Origin: Micavibrio sp.
Lineage (GTDB): Bacteria; Pseudomonadota; Alphaproteobacteria; Micavibrionales; Micavibrionaceae
Length of the DNA stretch: 9,806 bases
Reading direction: 5' to 3'
Assembly: GCA_027051315.1 (NCBI GenBank)
Contig: JALTZE010000256.1
Coordinates: 1-9,806 of the forward strand
In this document: in pieces, positions 7,053 to 9,806 of the stretch
Layout of the letters: each line of letters begins with the position of its first letter
Numbering within the stretch: position 1 is the stretch's first letter
The notes under the pieces: model-generated
The model's input: the letters and a program-made list of their open reading frames with translations, nothing else
Databases searched by the model: none
What the model was told of the DNA's origin: nothing
Translations under genes and position numbers: made by a program

Positions 7053-9029
7053 GTGAAACTAACAAATATATTTAATCCTAAAAAAATTGGATTGGCTGCT
7101 TCGATGGTAATGGCAAGTGGTAATTCTTCTGCTGCTGTAGAACAAATATCTATTAACTTTACTGATATAAATTTTCCTCCCACATATTGTGCAATGACCG
7201 TTTATTATGGATTTGACTTTGATGAGTATGTTTTAGCTAATTATAAAGATTTAATAAAACAAACATATGAAGGTACAAGACCTCACCTTGTCGGTGGAGC
7301 TAGTATTAAGACATATCCAAAAGATGTTGTCAGAGCTGAGGTGGAACAAAAGGGATATTTTAAAATAACCGTTCCCGCAGTTGGTATTTCAAGTGAGAAT
7401 GATTTGGGATTATTTGTAATGGCGACTATACCTGAACAAAATGGAAGTTGCCTCAATTATGGTGAAACAAACAGAGCGAAAGAAGAAAAATATAAAAGTG
7501 AAATCCCTGCCGATGCTTTTTTTGTATTTGATGGGAAAGATGAATATTCGTTTACAAAAAAACTTGCTGATTTAGAAACATTAAGCTTTCTTACTAATCC
7601 TCCTGCACAATATGAAGAGTCTGTTACAGCTTTTCTTAATTATATTAGCTATGCCAAGAGTGGGGAAATAGATGTTGATGGTGATGGAATAAGTGATATT
7701 GATGAAATTAATAATGGCACAGACCCTTTGGTTAATGAAAACGGTACGACTAGTGGTGCTTCTTATGTGATTATTGATAGCGATAATGATGGATTAAGTG
7801 ATACAGAAGAATTAGCACAAGGAACCGACCCTAATAATAGCGACAGTGATAATGATGGGCTTGCTGATGGTTATGAAATTGCGGTTGGGCTTAATCCTCA
7901 TTTTAAAAGTACCAGAAAAGATGGTATAAATGATTATTATGCTATAATAAATTACTATAACAAACAGGAAATATTCGATAATTCAGACCCCTTTTGGGAT
8001 AATGATAGAGATGGTAAGATAAATCTGCTTGACCCTGATTATAATCATGATGCATGCCTTAATAGCCTTAAAGTTGATTCTAATAATATTTGTATCCCTA
8101 TAAAACCAGCAGACTCAAAATGGCCTGATGGATATAGTGCTTTTGCCCCTCCTTTGGAAGTTCGACAGATACTTAGCGTTAAGACTGGTGTTAGCAACTG
8201 TAATGAACTATATCCTGAAACACATACTCAAGAAGGAATTCTTATTGATAATGATGGCGACGGAATAGGCAACTGGTCGGAATGCTATTTTGGTACTGAT
8301 GTAAATCTTTCCGATAGTGATGGCGATAAAATATCAGACAAAAGAGAATATGAAAATTACTATGCCAATCAAACTGTATATTTATGGGGTGATAATTTTT
8401 ACCATGATTGGGATGGTGATGGAAGACCAGCAATCAATGACCCTAATTCATATGGAATATGTCTAGATTCAGCAAAATATAATTTTGCTACAGGAGAATG
8501 TGAACCTGTTAAGACAGGAATAATGCTTTCAGAAACATTTAATCCATATGATGATAATGCCACTAGATATGAGCTAAAATCATATAACCCTTCAAATCCC
8601 CCTCTTGAAGTATTGCGTATTATATTTAGGAAAGAGGCTGCTATAGCTCACCCTGACAAAAAACTTGATACTGATGGCGATAAAGTTCTGGATAGAGATG
8701 AATTCGTTCTAGGGCTTGATATAAATCGTAAAGATAGTAACGGTGATGGTATTTCGGATTTTCATGCGGTATATGGTCGATATAATCGTCGGGATATATA
8801 TCCTGCTGGTAATCTTCCTACTGATGATTTTGATGGTGATGGAGTTATAAATCTTCATGAAGTTGATGTTGATAATGATGGGGTTATTAATAGCTATGAA
8901 AAAGTTACGATTGATGGGATTGATTGGGCACAACATCAAAAATCAGACCCTAACTGGCCATCTTATAAAATTGGTGATGTTGATAATTATCCACCAAGAA
9001 TAAAGGCCTTATTAGCACCAACTCCATAA
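7053..9029 (+). CDS. Exported calcium-loop (thrombospondin type 3-like) repeat protein
   Basis: The 658-aa protein probably acts outside the cytoplasm and binds Ca2+. The GTG start is chosen because GGAG (7042-7045) lies 7 nt before it and it gives a signal peptide: basic start with KK (10-11), hydrophobic stretch to about 22, likely cleavage after SAA (26-28). Residues 30-180 form a beta-prone domain I do not recognise, with C46 and C133 able to pair. From 207 there are at least eleven DxDxDG-type loops (starts at 207, 242, 264, 316, 399, 421, 452, 539, 561, 592, 605), often followed by SDxxE and GTDP, as in thrombospondin type 3 repeats. They are arranged in three phased units (separate entry). 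All eight cysteines lie in the exported part. No LPxTG, PEP-CTERM, OmpA domain or C-terminal helix is visible, so its anchoring is unknown. Structural, adhesive or matrix roles are possible; none is shown. Confidence 0.88.
   Translation: MKLTNIFNPKKIGLAASMVMASGNSSAAVEQISINFTDINFPPTYCAMTVYYGFDFDEYVLANYKDLIKQTYEGTRPHLVGGASIKTYPKDVVRAEVEQKGYFKITVPAVGISSENDLGLFVMATIPEQNGSCLNYGETNRAKEEKYKSEIPADAFFVFDGKDEYSFTKKLADLETLSFLTNPPAQYEESVTAFLNYISYAKSGEIDVDGDGISDIDEINNGTDPLVNENGTTSGASYVIIDSDNDGLSDTEELAQGTDPNNSDSDNDGLADGYEIAVGLNPHFKSTRKDGINDYYAIINYYNKQEIFDNSDPFWDNDRDGKINLLDPDYNHDACLNSLKVDSNNICIPIKPADSKWPDGYSAFAPPLEVRQILSVKTGVSNCNELYPETHTQEGILIDNDGDGIGNWSECYFGTDVNLSDSDGDKISDKREYENYYANQTVYLWGDNFYHDWDGDGRPAINDPNSYGICLDSAKYNFATGECEPVKTGIMLSETFNPYDDNATRYELKSYNPSNPPLEVLRIIFRKEAAIAHPDKKLDTDGDKVLDRDEFVLGLDINRKDSNGDGISDFHAVYGRYNRRDIYPAGNLPTDDFDGDGVINLHEVDVDNDGVINSYEKVTIDGIDWAQHQKSDPNWPSYKIGDVDNYPPRIKALLAPTP
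7776..9026 (+). repeat. Three phased units of about 120-155 aa in the calcium-loop protein
   Basis: Unit 1 spans residues 242-377, unit 2 398-537 and unit 3 538-658. In each, the second DxDxDG loop begins exactly 22 residues after the first (242/264, 399/421, 539/561), and a G-[TL]-D motif sits 15 residues after the first (257, 414, 554). A third loop follows 31 residues later in units 2 and 3 (452, 592) and 52 later in unit 1 (316). Each unit closes with a di-proline motif: PPLEV (366, 516) or PPRIK (647). Units 1 and 2 carry a matching cysteine pair, CLNSLK...C (335/347) and CLDSAK...C (470/483). The DNA copies have diverged, so this is old duplication. Confidence 0.75.
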
Positions 9030-9050
9030 TTTAAAAAGATAATATAATAT

Positions 9051-9083
9051 AAAAAGAGCGGTAAAATAATATCGCTCTTTTTT
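9051..9083. terminator. Bidirectional intrinsic terminator
   Basis: AAAAAGAGCG (9051-9060) and CGCTCTTTTT (9073-9082) pair perfectly; the stem can extend by a G-T and two A-T pairs into the loop. The A run on the left and T run on the right give a U tract after the hairpin on both strands. It lies between two convergent genes, 21 nt past the plus-strand stop and 14 nt past the minus-strand stop, so it should end both transcripts. Confidence 0.85.
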
Positions 9084-9096
9084 CATTTATCTAAAA

Positions 9097-9630
9097 TCAA
9101 TCTATTATTTCATATGGATAAATTCCCCAGATTGATTTTCTGCTTATCCAACCTTCATATCCTGATGTATGTATTTTACAAGCTCTATTATCACATTTTT
9201 CTATTCTTACTATCAGTCCTTTTTCTAATTTAGCTGATATGTCGTTGCTTTTAAGGGAAGATTTTTTATACATATTGATATTTTTATATCCTGATACTGG
9301 AATTATTATCCCGTATCTTTTACCAGAAAGTAAGGTTTTGTGAATCCATACTTCCGTTCCATCTGGGTCACGTATTTTGCGCCAATTATCATATTCATAG
9401 ATAATTTCTACTGGGAGATTTTTTCTTTTATATTCCCATTTTACTGGGTATTGCTTCCCTGGACCTGACCTGCCATAGATAAAGTCGCTTCCCAATGATA
9501 CGAAACGAGGAATATCCATTCCCGTTACTTTACCTTTATTTGTTTGTTCACCAGCAAGTGTATTTGCTGTATAGCAAAATGTTAATATAGCAAATATAGC
9601 GAATATAATTTTTATATGTCTTATTATCAT
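9097..9630 (-). CDS. Exported protein with two bacterial SH3-like domains
   Basis: The 177 aa begin with a signal peptide: MIIRHIK, a hydrophobic stretch (8-20) and likely cleavage after TLA (24-26). The C19 context (LTFC) is not a lipobox. SH3-like domain 1 (about 41-104) has the SH3_4-family pattern: RFVSLGSD, GRSGPGKQYPVKWEY, NLPVEII, WRKIRDPDGTEVWIHKTLLSGKR. Domain 2 (about 117-170) is more diverged: INMYKKSSLKS, KLEKGLIVRIEKC, GYEGWISRKSIWGIY, with C146 and C151 able to pair. Such periplasmic proteins are common in alphaproteobacteria and are thought to bind cell-wall or other extracytoplasmic ligands; the exact role is unknown. There is no enzymatic domain. No Shine-Dalgarno precedes the ATG and an in-frame stop 9 nt upstream rules out extension. 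It diverges from dusA and converges with the calcium-loop gene. Confidence 0.88.
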   Translation of the reverse strand: MIIRHIKIIFAIFAILTFCYTANTLAGEQTNKGKVTGMDIPRFVSLGSDFIYGRSGPGKQYPVKWEYKRKNLPVEIIYEYDNWRKIRDPDGTEVWIHKTLLSGKRYGIIIPVSGYKNINMYKKSSLKSNDISAKLEKGLIVRIEKCDNRACKIHTSGYEGWISRKSIWGIYPYEIID

Positions 9631-9638
9631 TGTTTGAG

Positions 9639-9668
9639 TTTATAAAAAATATGCTATCTATACAACAA
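9639..9668 (-). promoter_or_regulatory. Candidate promoter giving a leaderless SH3-protein mRNA
   Basis: On the minus strand, TTGTTG (complement of 9663-9668), an 18-nt spacer and TATAAA (complement of 9639-9644) resemble -35 and -10 boxes. Only 8 nt separate the -10 box from the ATG, so transcription would start at or next to it. This fits the missing Shine-Dalgarno. The -35 match is weak. Confidence 0.35.
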
Positions 9669-9708
9669 AGATTTAAAAAGTATAATTTGCATATTTGGTC
9701 GTAATATA

Positions 9709-9806
9709 ATGAATAAAATAATAGATAATAAAGAAATAAGCGTAGCACCAATGCTTGATTGGACAGACAGGCATTGCAGATATTTTTATAGGCTTATATC
9801 CCCTAG
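9709..9806 (+). CDS. dusA: tRNA-dihydrouridine(20/20a) synthase DusA, 5' part
   Basis: DusA is the FMN- and NADPH-dependent enzyme that reduces uridines 20 and 20a in the tRNA D-loop. Only the first 32 codons lie in the window. They contain the DusA N-terminal signature [17 protein letters not shown] (10-26), the start of the FMN-binding TIM barrel, which is highly specific for DusA over DusB and DusC. The ATG is the only sensible start; the ribosome binding site is weak (GGT at 9697-9699). A perfect TATAAT at 9681-9686 could be its -10 box with a leader of about 15 nt, though no good -35 accompanies it. The gene is cut by the window edge, not visibly broken. Confidence 0.93.
   Translation, partial: MNKIIDNKEISVAPMLDWTDRHCRYFYRLISP

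Noticed and set aside
7670..8910. RTX toxin or adhesin repeats
   Set aside because: The loops are DxDxDG with SDxxE and GTDP, not the GGxGxDxUx nonapeptides of RTX proteins, and no type I secretion genes are adjacent.
8900..9029. C-terminal sorting signal (PEP-CTERM, LPxTG or type IX) on the calcium-loop protein
   Set aside because: The C-terminus ends in KALLAPTP with no hydrophobic helix, basic tail or sorting motif.
9548..9751. 67-codon minus-strand frame over the SH3 gene start and dusA start
   Set aside because: It overlaps two better-supported genes and its Tyr, Ile and Asn-rich translation resembles non-coding A+T-rich DNA.

Overview
The window looks like a chromosomal segment of a low-G+C alphaproteobacterium (A+T-rich by eye, with A/T-ending codons). 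The clues are the gene order fabA-fabB-fabI, a PNPase with the [18 protein letters not shown] signature, an SH3_4-type double-SH3 exported protein and a DusA start. These families point to Alphaproteobacteria, but I cannot place the genus. I see no insertion sequences, CRISPR arrays, tRNA or rRNA genes.

Layout. 1-78 is the pnp leader, with a potential hairpin over the ribosome binding site. 79-2217 (+) is pnp (polynucleotide phosphorylase), closed by an intrinsic terminator at 2256-2281. 2305-3051 (+) is a cytoplasmic UgpQ-type glycerophosphodiester phosphodiesterase. Converging on it is the tightly packed minus-strand operon fabA-fabB-fabI (5700 down to 3108), which makes unsaturated fatty acids and carries out the final enoyl reduction. 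It appears to have its own promoter (5763-5791) and a palindromic operator-like site at the predicted start of transcription (5741-5755). Upstream on the same strand is an unrecognised 327-aa helical cytoplasmic protein (5788-6771).

A 281-bp divergent intergenic region (6772-7052) holds a perfect DnaA-box 9-mer, an imperfect dyad and a candidate promoter. Next is a 658-aa exported protein (7053-9029, +) built from calcium-binding DxDxDG loops in three phased units of about 120-155 residues. A bidirectional terminator (9051-9083) separates it from a convergent exported SH3-domain protein (9097-9630, -). That gene has no visible Shine-Dalgarno and a -10-like box so close to its ATG that its mRNA may be leaderless. 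The window ends in the first 32 codons of dusA (9709 onward, +).

Functionally most of the window is housekeeping: RNA decay (pnp), phospholipid-headgroup salvage (ugpQ), membrane lipid synthesis (fabABI) and tRNA dihydrouridylation (dusA). The least explained parts are the 327-aa gene next to fabA and the triple-unit calcium-loop protein. I found no convincing multi-gene novel system.
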